From: Pseudomonas sp. FP453
GTDB lineage: Bacteria; Pseudomonadota; Gammaproteobacteria; Pseudomonadales; Pseudomonadaceae
Length of the DNA: 64,000 nt
Direction: 5' to 3'
Assembly: GCF_030687495.1 (NCBI RefSeq)
Contig: NZ_CP117435.1
Location: 6,080,501-6,144,500, forward strand
The notes beneath the pieces are model-generated. The model made no database searches, was not told where the DNA came from, and worked only from the letters and a program-made list of their open reading frames with translations. Both the position numbers and the translations under genes were made by a program. Shown one piece after another: positions 8,854 to 19,700 of the stretch (position 1 is the stretch's first letter; each line of letters begins with the position of its first letter).

Positions 8854-10563
8854 TCATCGCTGACCGCTCGCTGCGAGCAATTCCTTCAAGATCGTCGCCG
8901 GGTCGGCCCGCTGTTGCTTGCGGTAGTTGCCGACATGGCGGACGAACAGTGTCGCGCGCGTCACCAGGCTCTTGCCGAGCACCGGCTTGCGATCCAACTC
9001 TTCCTTGATCCGTTGAAACTGCGCCTGGATCACCGCATCGGTGTAGCGCGTGCCGGTGGCCAGGTTGTCGATATAGATCGCCACCGCGCCGTCGAGGGCG
9101 CTGCGGCCGTTGGTGATGGCCATCGCAAACAGCTGCGCGCTGGCGTCATCCTTGTTGTCCACGGCCTGCTGGCGACTCTTCTGCAAATTGGCCAGGCGGA
9201 TGTTGTAGTTGCCGATGGTTTCGGCCACCAACGCCGCCGACTGGATCAGGTTGCCCGCCGCTTCTTCGCGTTGCTGGGCGATCAGCGAGACGTTGCGCTT
9301 GAGCTCTTCGTTGACCAGCCCCAGCTCGGCTTGCAGCTTGGGATCGGCGCTGGCGGCGATGATGCTGTCCAGGCGCTTGGTCGGGTCCTGGGCGTCGTCG
9401 ATGGCGTCGGTCAGGGCGGCCAGGCGGCCTTCTTTCTGCCACTGCGCAAACAGTTCCTTGTAGCGCGAACGCGGCGCCGACAGCGCGCCAATCGCCACGC
9501 GAAAACCGGTGGTCTCGTTGCTTTGCTCGGTGCCGTCGGCGCCAAACAGCGGGTACTCGCGGCGCATGCCGGTAAACAGCGTGCCCTCGCCTTCCAGGTA
9601 GTTGCCGCCTTTGACCACAAAGCCGCCATAGGTGCCCTGGCGACGCCCGGCGTGCACCAGCTGGAAGGATTCCTGGACCATCTCGGCAGCGTTGCCGATC
9701 ACGTCGAACATGCCGATGGGGTTGGGCAGTTTGGTGCCGATGGGCATCAGGCGCGCGGCCTGGCCGGTGCCGCCAGCGACCTGGTTGAACACTGCGTAGT
9801 CGCCCAGCGGGCCGTCGCTGTCGCTGCCTTCGGCGCGGCGCGGGAACAGGCGCCCTTCCAGGTCCTGACGGCTCACCGCCTGGCCGCCACGCGCGGCGAA
9901 TTCCCATTCAACTTCTGTCGGCAAACGCACAAAACCGACCCCGCCCTCCTCCGCCGACGAACCGCGCCCGCTCACCGGCAGAAGGTCGCGGTGGTATTTC
10001 AGCAGCCACGCGCTGTACACCGCCGAGAAGCGCTCCGCTTCAAAGCGCGACAACTTCACCTCTGGCAACCGCCCGGCCATGCCGCTGGGCACGTCGCAGG
10101 CCGGCGCCGGTTCGCCACTGGCCAACGACTGCGCCTGGGCCATGACCTGGGCGTATTGGCGAGCAGTCACTTCGTACTTGCCGATGAAGTACAGCATCGG
10201 CTTGAGCGGGGTCTTGGCGTCGGTCTTCGGTATCAAGGGCGTGATGACTTTGCTCCACGCCTTGGGCAGGTCCTTGAGGGTGAACTGGCCGTTGATAAAG
10301 TCGCGGCGGTAGCCGGAAATGAACGACTGTTGATAACCCGCCTCGCCCTCGGCGAAGGGGTAGCCGAGGCTGATCTCGCGGTCATCCAGGGTGCCTTGGG
10401 CCAGCACGTAGACGTAGCGGAACACCATGTTGCCGTCACACGGCAACGGCAGGCTGACGTCGCCTTCCAAGGGTTTTGGATTATCGAGTCTATCGCTCGC
10501 TTCATCGGCCCAGGCCATCGAGGCCAGGCTCAGCGCCACGGCGGCGCCCAGTAACTTATACAT
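8854..10563 (-). CDS. tagR: TagR, periplasmic FGE-sulfatase-domain activator of PpkA
   Basis: 569 residues from ATG 10563 (MYKLLGAAVALSLASMAWADEA, a cleavable signal peptide). The middle portion is a formylglycine-generating-enzyme-like domain with FIGKYEVTARQYAQVM, RLPTEVEWEFAARGG, NPIGMFDVIGNAAEMV and a late GFRVA. Family knowledge: TagR acts in the periplasm upstream of the PpkA kinase to promote T6SS firing. The C-terminal 170 residues are helix-rich. The start overlaps the tagS end by 8 bp. Confidence 0.9.
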   Translation of the reverse strand: MYKLLGAAVALSLASMAWADEASDRLDNPKPLEGDVSLPLPCDGNMVFRYVYVLAQGTLDDREISLGYPFAEGEAGYQQSFISGYRRDFINGQFTLKDLPKAWSKVITPLIPKTDAKTPLKPMLYFIGKYEVTARQYAQVMAQAQSLASGEPAPACDVPSGMAGRLPEVKLSRFEAERFSAVYSAWLLKYHRDLLPVSGRGSSAEEGGVGFVRLPTEVEWEFAARGGQAVSRQDLEGRLFPRRAEGSDSDGPLGDYAVFNQVAGGTGQAARLMPIGTKLPNPIGMFDVIGNAAEMVQESFQLVHAGRRQGTYGGFVVKGGNYLEGEGTLFTGMRREYPLFGADGTEQSNETTGFRVAIGALSAPRSRYKELFAQWQKEGRLAALTDAIDDAQDPTKRLDSIIAASADPKLQAELGLVNEELKRNVSLIAQQREEAAGNLIQSAALVAETIGNYNIRLANLQKSRQQAVDNKDDASAQLFAMAITNGRSALDGAVAIYIDNLATGTRYTDAVIQAQFQRIKEELDRKPVLGKSLVTRATLFVRHVGNYRKQQRADPATILKELLAASGQR

Positions 10564-11734
10564 CTCTGATTCCTTCAGAAGCCTGGATCCGCGCCACTCG
10601 CCAACCACCACACAGCGCCGCCACGGCGCTGACGCCCATGACTGCAACCAGGGCCAGGCCGTAATGACGCGCCAACAGGTGGCTGGCGTACTCGCCCGAC
10701 ACCTGCACGAAAAGTTGATTCAAACCCGCCTCGGCCAGGCCATACAGCCCGGCACTGAGCACGGCAGCAAAACCTGCGCTGTACAGCGCTTGCAGCAGCA
10801 CAAACACCAATAGCCCGCCGGTGGAAAATCCCAACAGGCGCAACACCGACAATTCCCGGCGCTTGCGCGCCACAGCCGCCAGCGCCCCGGCGAAGATTGC
10901 CGCAAACGCCCCCGCCAACGCCAAGCCGCAGATCACCCAGAACACGATCGACAGGTTGCGGCTCAACGACTGCACCTGGGCGATGGTGTGCGCCTGGGTC
11001 GACACCAACAGGTTCTGTTCGGCGAAAAACACCCGCAATGGTTCAACATCGGTGAGGCTGCGGGCGTACAAGCGAAACGCCGGATAGATCCGCTGCTCAC
11101 TCGCCGCCTCTCCCGTCCAACCCAACGCCGGCACTGCTCGGCCGTCGCGATAATCTTCCGCCGCTTCCAGCAGGCCCAAGCCGGCAAACAAACCGTCCCG
11201 GGCAAAGGCGGCCAGCGGCAACACCGCCAGCACTTGCACGCGTGTGCGCTGGCTCTCGACACGCCCCGCCACTTGCCGCGCAAACAGCGTTTCCAGCCAA
11301 TCCCCGGGCCGCGCCGCGAGCTTTTCGGCAGCGGTGTGGCTGAGCACAATCTGGTCGAGGCCCTGGGGCATCGGCAGCGCCTGCAGCAACGGATCACCCG
11401 GCGCCGTCGGCAGCATTTCCAGGGTCAACGCCCCCACCTGCGCCGTCGCCGCAATCTGCCGCGTACGCGGGACCGCGAAGGCCACTTCACTGCGCTGACC
11501 CAACTGCTCGATAAATGCGCTGCTGAATCGACCACCGCCCAGCGGAATAATTTCACGGGTGGCGGGGTCGTTTTCCAAACGTTCGGTCAAACTGCTAACC
11601 AGTCCAAATTTCAGGCCGAACAACACCAGCAACGGCGCGATCACCGCCACCAATGCCAACACGGAACACGCCGACAACCACGCGTCGTTGCGGTAGTCCT
11701 GCCAGGCCAGGGACGCCACCAGAGCGATGCGCAT
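10556..11734 (-). CDS. tagS: TagS, FtsX-like ABC-transporter permease
   Basis: 392 residues from ATG 11734. A membrane helix near residues 20-42 and three more in the C-terminal half (IVFWVICGLALAGAFAAIFAG and later) frame a large periplasmic domain, the MacB/FtsX permease layout. With the ATPase TagT it forms an inner-membrane complex in the T6SS threonine-phosphorylation pathway. The start overlaps the tagT stop (TGATG), so the two are probably translationally coupled. Confidence 0.9.
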   Translation of the reverse strand: MRIALVASLAWQDYRNDAWLSACSVLALVAVIAPLLVLFGLKFGLVSSLTERLENDPATREIIPLGGGRFSSAFIEQLGQRSEVAFAVPRTRQIAATAQVGALTLEMLPTAPGDPLLQALPMPQGLDQIVLSHTAAEKLAARPGDWLETLFARQVAGRVESQRTRVQVLAVLPLAAFARDGLFAGLGLLEAAEDYRDGRAVPALGWTGEAASEQRIYPAFRLYARSLTDVEPLRVFFAEQNLLVSTQAHTIAQVQSLSRNLSIVFWVICGLALAGAFAAIFAGALAAVARKRRELSVLRLLGFSTGGLLVFVLLQALYSAGFAAVLSAGLYGLAEAGLNQLFVQVSGEYASHLLARHYGLALVAVMGVSAVAALCGGWRVARIQASEGIRDV

Positions 11735-12438
11735 CAGCACGCCTCCCCAAGGGTGGCGGTGACGCCGCCGTCGGCATCGCGGCGGCAACTGATGCGCCGC
11801 ACCTGCAAGCCACTGGCGCGGGCCAGCGGTTCGTCATGGGTGGCGATCACACAGGCGGCGCGGTGCTCGCGGGCCTGGGCCAGCAGCGCGTGCATCACAC
11901 GCTCGGCATTCAACGGGTCAAGGGACGCGGTGGGTTCATCCGCCAGCAGCAGTTGCGGCGCGTGGGCCAGGGCGCGGGCGCAGCTCACGCGCTGGCGCTG
12001 GCCCACCGACAACGCCGCAGGTTTTTTCGCCAACTGATCGCTGATTTCCAGTTGCTCGGCCAAGCGCGCGACACTGCCGTCGTCCTTTAACCCCAGCAGT
12101 TGCCGAGACAGGGCGATATTCCCGCGCACATCCAGAAAGCCCAGCAGGCCACCGGTTTGCAGCACATACCCCAGGTGCCGGCTGCGCAGCGCCGCCAGGG
12201 CCGATTGCTGATCCGCGCGCCACAGCCCGGCAATGTCCTGCTGATGGAATGCAAACCGCCCCACCTGATCCGGCGCCAACACCAGCGCGAGCACATCCAG
12301 CAAGGTGCTCTTGCCGCAGCCGCTCGGCCCGACAATCGCCACTTGCTCACCCGCACGCAAATGCAGCGCCGGAATCACCAGGCTATAGCGCTGGCTACCG
12401 ATGCCCCGGCTCTTGTGCACTGCGCTCAGGTCCAGCAT
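11734..12438 (-). CDS. tagT: TagT, ABC-transporter ATPase of the T6SS regulatory pathway
   Basis: 234 residues from ATG 12438, which overlaps the ppkA stop (TGATG); a GTG one codon earlier is a less likely start. Walker [10 protein letters not shown] at residues 37-45, ABC signature LSVGQRQRV, Walker B LLLADEPT and a switch His (IATHDEP) are present, so it should hydrolyse ATP. It belongs to the LolD/MacB-like class and pairs with TagS. Confidence 0.92.
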   Translation of the reverse strand: MLDLSAVHKSRGIGSQRYSLVIPALHLRAGEQVAIVGPSGCGKSTLLDVLALVLAPDQVGRFAFHQQDIAGLWRADQQSALAALRSRHLGYVLQTGGLLGFLDVRGNIALSRQLLGLKDDGSVARLAEQLEISDQLAKKPAALSVGQRQRVSCARALAHAPQLLLADEPTASLDPLNAERVMHALLAQAREHRAACVIATHDEPLARASGLQVRRISCRRDADGGVTATLGEAC

Positions 12439-15377
12439 CACGGCAACGTCGACAACGGCACGCGGTACAACGCGTCACCCGGCTCGGCGTCGCCGAAACG
12501 CACCCAGTTGGCCTGGTCGTTGTGGAAGGTTTCGTAGAGGCGGATTTTCGAATCCAGCTCATCGATAAAGTCTTCCTGCTCGGCCACGCTCAACGACAAC
12601 CACAAGTCCTGGGTCATGTTCAGCGACTTGCTGCGGTACGGCAGACCTTCCAGGTATTCGCCAAGCAGGCCGCCATCGGCGAGGTTGCCGCCCTTGCGCA
12701 AGGCTTGCGGGTCGCGGCTCATATAGGCCGAGGCGCTGGCGATTTCCTGGAAGAAATCCTTCGGCGAGGTCTGGGTCTTGCGCGCGGCGTCGACGATCAG
12801 TTTCAGCGACTGCTGCAAGTCGTTGAGCTGCAATTTGGTCAGCATCACGCACACCTGGAACGCCGGCAGCGCCGGGTTGGTGAGGTCGCGGTCGGCAGTC
12901 CAGGCGCTGACCAGTTGCGGCGCCTGGCTCGCGGTTTTGTGCCCGAGGAAGTCCATGTGCATGGCATAACCGACGGCGGCGGATTTGTCCGCCAGACTCG
13001 GCGCGCTGCCCAGCAACGGCGACGGCTGTGGCGTGTTGCTGCGCACCTGATGCACGAGGTTGGCGAACACCGTGCCGATCTCATCCACACGCTGGCCCAA
13101 CTTGCGCACATCGCCCCCCGGCACCGCCGTGTAGAGGTCGCCGATCTGCGGGTTGGCGTCGGCGGTAAGGATGCGGTACTGGCTCTCGGCACCGGCGTGG
13201 GTGGCCTTGCCGGCGTCGGTGCGCAGGTGCAGGGCGTAGATCTTGATCTGCTTGCCCAACGCCGCCTGACGCACTTCGGCCTCGTTCATCTGGGTAGCGG
13301 CGAACGGGTCGTTCTTGCGCAGTGCGCCGGCGTCGGTGACCAGCAGGATGATGCGCCCGCCGTAGCCCGACCAATCCATGCCATCGACGGCCTGCATCAC
13401 GCCGGCAAACGCGTCTTCGTTGAAGGAATGGCTGGAGACGGTGGACGCCTTGACCTGCCGCGCCATGTCGAGGAAGCGCTGCGGGTCGCGGCCCTGGTCC
13501 AGGGTGATCAGGGTCTTGGCCACGTATTCCAGGCCCGGCGTCTTTTTCACGCTGCTGCGAAAACCGACCATGCCAAAGCTCACGCTGTCCAACTCGCCCC
13601 GCTCGGCGATGCGGGTTTGCAGCTCGTGCACGACGTCGCGGACCTGGTCGATATAGGGCTGCATCGACACGGTGGTATCCACCACCAACACCACGGCGGT
13701 GCGGAAGGCATCGGCATTCGCCACCGGTTTGGCGGCGCGGATGCCCGGGTCGATGGACGCGACATTGAGCAACTGCACCGGCTGGCCGTTTTCGTCAAAG
13801 CTCTCCTTGGCGTCGAAGATCGGCAACAGGTAGAACTGGTTCTGCGGCACGGCGCTGGCGGTCGGTTCCAGGGCCAGGACCTGGCTGTTGTCGTCGCTGT
13901 TTTTCTGCGCCTTGGCCAAGGCGCCCTTGGCAGCGGCGGGATCGGCCAAGAGCTTTTCCACCTCAGCCGATTGGCGCAGGAACATCACCGGCGCGCGGCC
14001 CGAGCGCTCGGTGAACTTGAGCACCAGGCTCTGCTTCCAGTCACTGACCTGGGCCGCCGGCAACCAACCGTCGCTGCGCCCATCGGTGGCGGCGCCGACA
14101 CGCACCCATGGGCTGCCGTCGATGTCCTTGCGCTGGTACACATAGAGCACGGAGAACGCCGGCAAGGCTTTGCCCGGCGCACTGCCGGCGTCGCTGGAAA
14201 GCTTCGCGCCGGGCTTGCTCAGCACACGTTGGAACAGGGTTTTCTTGCCCGCCATCAGCAGCGGGCGCTGGCCGCCGTCCACGTCGGGCGCGACCGGTGC
14301 CCCGCTCGGCACTGCTGCAATCGGCGGCTTAGCCACCGGTGCATCACTGCCGCTCAACCACCAATAACTGGCACCACCAATCGCCAACGCCACCGCCACG
14401 GCAACCGCCGCCAGCGCCAGCACCGGGCCACGGCGCTGTTCGCTGTGCTGGGTCGGCGGCACCACCGGTTGGCGCAGCGGCTGGGGTTTGTCGGTGGGGA
14501 TCTCGATGGATTCCGGCGTAATCCCCGCCAGATCAAAACTCATCGGGATCGGCAGCGGCCGCACCAAGGTGGCCTCCGGCGCATCCATCGGCAATTGATC
14601 CAGCGCCAGCAACAACGCCGCCGCATCCGGGAAGCGTTCGGCGGGATCTTTAGCCAACAGCTTGCGCAGCACGCTCTGATAACGGCCATGGTGCACCGGC
14701 AATTCCGGCAACGGCTCGGTCAGGTGCGCCAGCGCCGTCGACAGCGCATCAGTGCCGCTGTAGGGCAGCTTGCCGACGAGGATTTCATACAGCACCACAC
14801 CCAGCGCATACAGGTCGGCGCGGCCGTCGATCTCCTGGCCCCGCGCCTGTTCCGGGCTCATGTAGCTCGGCGTGCCCACGGCAAAACCAGCCTGGGTGAA
14901 CTGGGTGCGGTCGTCCAGGGACTTGGCGATGCCGAAGTCCGACAGCACCGCTGTACCGTCCGCGCGAAACAGGATGTTTGCCGGCTTGACGTCACGGTGC
15001 ACCAAGCCTTGCGCGTGGGCATAACCCAGCGCCGAAGCGATCTGGCGGATCAGCGTCACGCCCTGTTCCGGCGTCATGCCGGCGGCGATGCGCTCCTTGA
15101 GCGTGCCGTTGGGCAGGTATTCCATGGCCATGTAATACAGTTCACTGACGTTGCCGATGTCATGGATGGTCACCGTGTGCGGGTGCGAGAGGCGCGCCAG
15201 GGTCTTGCCCTCACGCAGGAAGCGCTCGCAGAAGGTCGGGTCGGCCGCCAGCGCCGCCGCCATCACCTTCAACGCCACCTTGCGCTCCAGCGAGCGCTGG
15301 GTCGCCAGGTACACGCTGGCCATGGCGCCTTCGCCGATCTCGCCGTGGATGTCGTAGCCGGGGATCAGGATATTCAT
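12438..15377 (-). CDS. ppkA: PpkA, T6SS Ser/Thr protein kinase with vWA domain
   Basis: 979 residues. The N-terminal kinase domain has its glycine loop at residues 12-23 (GEIGEGAMASVY), catalytic Lys37, HRD at 127-129 and DFG at 147-149, all intact. A membrane helix lies at about residue 325-345. The periplasmic half contains a von Willebrand A domain with a MIDAS-like DTTVS, and a C-terminal helical region. In H1-T6SS, PpkA phosphorylates Fha1 and triggers secretion; PppA reverses this. The ends overlap pppA (4 bp) and tagT. Confidence 0.95.
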   Translation of the reverse strand: MNILIPGYDIHGEIGEGAMASVYLATQRSLERKVALKVMAAALAADPTFCERFLREGKTLARLSHPHTVTIHDIGNVSELYYMAMEYLPNGTLKERIAAGMTPEQGVTLIRQIASALGYAHAQGLVHRDVKPANILFRADGTAVLSDFGIAKSLDDRTQFTQAGFAVGTPSYMSPEQARGQEIDGRADLYALGVVLYEILVGKLPYSGTDALSTALAHLTEPLPELPVHHGRYQSVLRKLLAKDPAERFPDAAALLLALDQLPMDAPEATLVRPLPIPMSFDLAGITPESIEIPTDKPQPLRQPVVPPTQHSEQRRGPVLALAAVAVAVALAIGGASYWWLSGSDAPVAKPPIAAVPSGAPVAPDVDGGQRPLLMAGKKTLFQRVLSKPGAKLSSDAGSAPGKALPAFSVLYVYQRKDIDGSPWVRVGAATDGRSDGWLPAAQVSDWKQSLVLKFTERSGRAPVMFLRQSAEVEKLLADPAAAKGALAKAQKNSDDNSQVLALEPTASAVPQNQFYLLPIFDAKESFDENGQPVQLLNVASIDPGIRAAKPVANADAFRTAVVLVVDTTVSMQPYIDQVRDVVHELQTRIAERGELDSVSFGMVGFRSSVKKTPGLEYVAKTLITLDQGRDPQRFLDMARQVKASTVSSHSFNEDAFAGVMQAVDGMDWSGYGGRIILLVTDAGALRKNDPFAATQMNEAEVRQAALGKQIKIYALHLRTDAGKATHAGAESQYRILTADANPQIGDLYTAVPGGDVRKLGQRVDEIGTVFANLVHQVRSNTPQPSPLLGSAPSLADKSAAVGYAMHMDFLGHKTASQAPQLVSAWTADRDLTNPALPAFQVCVMLTKLQLNDLQQSLKLIVDAARKTQTSPKDFFQEIASASAYMSRDPQALRKGGNLADGGLLGEYLEGLPYRSKSLNMTQDLWLSLSVAEQEDFIDELDSKIRLYETFHNDQANWVRFGDAEPGDALYRVPLSTLP

Positions 15378-16093
15378 GCCGAGACCTTCACGACGATGGT
15401 GGTGATGTTGTCCGGCGCGCCCCGGTTAAGCCCCAGGTGCACCAGGCTGCGCACGATTTCGTCCGGTGCGTCATGGCTGAGCACCTCGCGGATCTCGTGG
15501 TCTTCGACGGTCTTGTTGAGGCCGTCGCTGCACAGCAGGTAGCTGTCACCGGGCGCGATCAGCAGGTCGATCACCGCCAGTTCCAATTGCGCTTCGACGC
15601 CAATGGCGCGGGTGACGATATTGGCGCGCGGGTGCACGCGGGCATCGGCTTCGCTGAGCAGGCCGCTGTCTTGCAGGTCTTGCACGTAGCTGTGGTCGCG
15701 GGAGATACGCTCCAGCACGCCGTCGCGCAGGCGGTACAGGCGGCTGTCACCGGCCCACACGCACACGCCGCGCAAGCCGCGCGCGGCCAGCAGCACCACG
15801 GTGCTGCCCATCAGGGTCACGCCACGGTTGGCGGTTTCTTCACGCACGGCGGCGTTGATGCGGATCAGGTCGTTGCGCAGCGCCGCCGAATACTCCTCAA
15901 GGGAGCGGCCCGGCGGCACCGTGCGCAGGCTGTCGACGATCAGGCTACTGACGTAATCCCCCGCCGCATGCCCGCCCATACCGTCGGCGACCACCCACAG
16001 GCGGTTTTCCGGCAGGTCCAGGCACGCGTCTTCGTTGACCTGGCGCACCATGCCCACATGGCTTTTGCTCGCGGATTTGTACGTCGCGCCCAT
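15374..16093 (-). CDS. pppA: PppA, PP2C-family protein phosphatase
   Basis: 239 residues, PP2C family. The metal-binding motifs are visible: NEDA near residue 20, VVADGMGGHAAGD near 35-47, a mid-protein WAGDSRLYRLRDG, and the C-terminal LCSDGLNKTV and PDNITTIVV segments. It dephosphorylates Fha and so opposes PpkA in switching the T6SS off. It overlaps ppkA by 4 bp and abuts tagF. Confidence 0.95.
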   Translation of the reverse strand: MGATYKSASKSHVGMVRQVNEDACLDLPENRLWVVADGMGGHAAGDYVSSLIVDSLRTVPPGRSLEEYSAALRNDLIRINAAVREETANRGVTLMGSTVVLLAARGLRGVCVWAGDSRLYRLRDGVLERISRDHSYVQDLQDSGLLSEADARVHPRANIVTRAIGVEAQLELAVIDLLIAPGDSYLLCSDGLNKTVEDHEIREVLSHDAPDEIVRSLVHLGLNRGAPDNITTIVVKVSA

Positions 16094-16747
16094 CTACACC
16101 ACACCTTCTTGTCCGAGCAAAAACTGCGCAAAATCGTCGGTGGCAGGCAAACCCTGGCACCGCAATAAACCTGGAGCAATCCGTTCAGAACCGCGCCCCC
16201 ACCACAGGCTCGCGCCTTCGCAGGCCTGTTCGGCGAGCGCGGTCATGCGCCCGTGGGGCAAGGTGGCGGCCACCCGTTGCAGGCCGGCGAAACGGCTGTC
16301 CACCGCACGCGGTTCGGTCAGCGGCACGCCGAGTGCGTCGATGCCGGCGTTGAAGCCTTCAAAGGTCGCGCCGCTGTCGAGGGTACTGAGCAGCAGCTCT
16401 TCGGCCTGTTCAAACCAGGTGTCCGGCCCGCCGACGAGGGACGCCGGGTTGGTGTCGTGGTCGAGCAACGTGACCACCGCCAACGGGAAATAGCGCCCGA
16501 CCCGATCAATGCTCGGCATCACCACGCCCGCCGCCGCATCCGGCCCGCACACGCCCGGCGCCAGCACAAAGCGCCACAGCGGGCTGACCAGGTACACGTT
16601 GAGCCAGTCGCCCCCCAGGCGCTGTTGGCTGGCGAGCAAACCCGCCGCCAGCCAGCTGTCCCACGGGCCGACAAAACTCTGGGGCAAGGCGCGGCTGACA
16701 AAGTCGCCACGGCTGGCCAACTTGCCGTAGAAACCCACCATCGTCAT
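16094..16747 (-). CDS. tagF: TagF, T6SS regulatory protein
   Basis: 217 residues from ATG 16747 (MTMVGFYGKLASRGDFVSRAL), overlapping the tssM stop by ATGA. An open frame continues upstream inside tssM but has no family resemblance. The N-terminal FYGKLxxxGDFVxRxLP and WDxWL patterns are typical of TagF/ImpM. In P. aeruginosa TagF represses H1-T6SS assembly independently of phosphorylation. Here it sits between tssM and pppA; in some other T6SS it is fused to the PppA phosphatase. Confidence 0.92.
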   Translation of the reverse strand: MTMVGFYGKLASRGDFVSRALPQSFVGPWDSWLAAGLLASQQRLGGDWLNVYLVSPLWRFVLAPGVCGPDAAAGVVMPSIDRVGRYFPLAVVTLLDHDTNPASLVGGPDTWFEQAEELLLSTLDSGATFEGFNAGIDALGVPLTEPRAVDSRFAGLQRVAATLPHGRMTALAEQACEGASLWWGRGSERIAPGLLRCQGLPATDDFAQFLLGQEGVV

Positions 16748-19700
16748 AACCGCTCCGGCAGGCTGAAGCCGCTGAGCACACGGCTCTTGAACGGGTTGAA
16801 CGCGCTGTTGGCGCGCAACTCGTAGGCAATGCTCGCGCCATCCACGCGCAGGCGCAGGTTGAAGCGGTCTGGCGAGTTGCCGGCGCTGAGGTCCGATTGC
16901 TCCAGCAGGCGGAACCACGCCCACGGGCCATCCAGGGTCACGCCGGAACGGCCACTGGCGGCCGGCGGCAGGATCGACAGGCGCACCACGCCGATGCTGC
17001 CGGGGTTCGGCCATTGCATGGCGACCGGGCGACTGGGACCGTGGTCGTAGCTCAGTTGCTGGCCGTCGAGGTCGAGCAGGAACTGGGTGATGGTCGGGTC
17101 CATCGACACCGGCTTGAGTTCGAAACGCACGATGGGTTGGGTGCCGCCCGCGCGGAAGAACGCATCACGAATCGTCGCGGCCCGCTGGAAGGTTTGCAGC
17201 ACACCCGGCGCAATCCCCAACTTCTGCGCCGCGCCCGGCTGCCAGCGCCAGGTCTGCGCGGACGTGTCCACGTAAGGCTGCAAGTACTTGCGGAAGTAGT
17301 TGTCCATCACCCCGCCGACGCCGAAGAACATGCCGAAATCATCCAGCGTCGCGTCCCGCGCACTGCCCGGCGACATCGGGTAACGACCCGCCAGCGACTG
17401 GCGATACACGTTGACCACTTCGCTCATCCACGCCGCGTTCAACTGGTTGCGCACGCCACCCATCATGCTGTTGGTGGTGGAGTTGACCACCGACTTGACC
17501 ATGCCCTGCACCAATGGCGGCTGGCGTTCGGCATTCAGGCTGACCCGCGTGGCCGCAGCCGCCGCCTGGTTCTTCGCCTCGCCGAGCAAGGCATCGCCGC
17601 TGGCGCCGACCATGGCGCTGACCTGCACATACAGCGCGTTCATGTCCGCCAGCAGGCCGTCGATGGCCGCCGGTTCGCCCTCGTTCTTGCTGACGATGCT
17701 GTTGAGTTCGGCAAAGTGCGCGGTCACCGGATCATCCGTTGCCGGCGCTGTATTCGCGCTTGGCTGCTCCTGACCGAGCAGATTGCCCAGGCGCTCCTTG
17801 AGCTTGTCCACACCGCCTTCCACCGGCACACCCTTGGCCGCCAACTGGCGTTCTTCGGCTTGCAGATCGGTTTCCTTGGCCACCGCCACCAGCAGCTTTT
17901 TCAGCGGCGAGGTCGGCCCGGAAATCACCCGCAGCACATCGGCGGCCTGGGCCACGCTAGTGATGGGCACGAAGTCGATGTCGGCGAGCAGCGCATCCCA
18001 CTGGCGCTGGTAGTCCTGGAAATACAGGCGGCGCACATCCCCGGCAAGGCTGAGCACGTTTTGCTGATCGGCCTGTTCATGGCCCAGCACCCATTGCTCT
18101 TCGGCGAGGGTGCCGGTCTGGTTCAGGCTGCTGAGCAGGAACGCCTGGCGATAACCCTTGGCGGTGAAGAAACCACTCAACGGCTCGCCCAACGGCTTGC
18201 CACTTTTACGGCTGAACACCAGCGCCGCATCGCGGCCGGCGGCTTCGTTGAGACGGAAGTCGGGGATGCCTTCCGGCAATTTCTGACGCTTGACCCGGTC
18301 GTACACGCGCTGGGCCACCGGCAGTTGCTGCAATTGCCGACGCAGGTCGTCGATCAAGCGCGGATCAAGCCGCGCATTCGGCGGATGACGTTCGAACAGC
18401 GCCTGCAAGTGCCCGGCCAGGGCCTGGCGCTGATCCGCCGGCAAGTCGCGGGGCAGGTTGCGGTCCCAGTCGAGGGCGATCCAGGCCTTGATGAAGTCCG
18501 GGTCGTAATGCTCGCTGTCGGCGAGCATCAGGTAGGCCTTGAGGCCTTCGTAGAGGAAATCGGAATTGCCGCCGCCGTGCAGTTGCTCCTCGATCCGCGT
18601 CACCAAACGCGGCGCGAACACGGCGATCAACAGCTTGCGGTAGACGCTGGCCGACTCGGCTTCAAGCATGTCGCCCTGATACAAGCCCAAGCCTTCGGAA
18701 AAGCTTGGCGAATCTCCCGCAAGGTTCTTCACCGCATTGAGCAATGGCAGTACCGCAAGGATGTCGCGTTGCGCCGGGCTCAGGTTTTGCACGGCCTGGC
18801 CCAACGGCGCGACCTTCTGGTCGACCTGGGCGATATAGGCCTGGTTGGCGCGGTAACTCACCCACCACAGGCCGCTGACCACCACGACCAACGCCACGGT
18901 GGCCGCGAGCACACCACGGGCAATCCACTTGCGCCGCCGCTCGACCTTGGGGTTCACACCCACCAGCCCGCGCTCGGCAAACGCCACGGCGGTGAAGAGT
19001 TTTTCGATGAAGTAACTGCGCCCGGTGCCGCTCTGCCGCGCGAGGTGCTGGCGGTCGAGGTTCATGCTCTGCGCCATGGCGCCGATCAGGCGATCAATCG
19101 GGCTGCCTTCCTGGGTGCCGCTGGTGAAGTACACGCCGCGCAGCAACACGCGCTCTTCAAAGGCATTGGGTTTGAACACGCCTTCGAGGAAGCTTTGCAG
19201 GCAATCCTTCAACGCGCCGAACTGCTGCGGGAAGCCGTAGATCAGGTCGCGCCGCGCCGGGTCGCGTTCCTGTTGCAGGCGCTCCACCAGGCGTTCGTTG
19301 AGGCGTTGTTCGAGCCCGGCGAATTCGCTTTGCAGGTGGGCCAGCGGGCTGTCGCTGTTCTTGCCGTCATCCAGGGCAAAGGTCATGCCCCACACCTGGG
19401 CGCGTTCTTCCTTGCTCAGGTTGTCGAAGTACTCCATGAAACCCGGCACCAGGTCGAGCTTGGTGAGCATCAGGTAGATGGGGAAACGCACGCCCAGTTG
19501 GGTGTACAGCTCCTGGATACGCAGGCGGATGGCAGCGGCGTGGGCGGCGCGCTCGGCGTCGGTGCCGAGCAGCAGGTCCGACAGGCTGATGGCAATGAAC
19601 GCACCATCGATGGGGCGGCGCGAACGCTGCTTTTTCAGCAGGTCGAGAAAGCCCAGCCACGCGGCTTTATCCACCGTGGAGTTGCTGTCCTGGGTGGTGT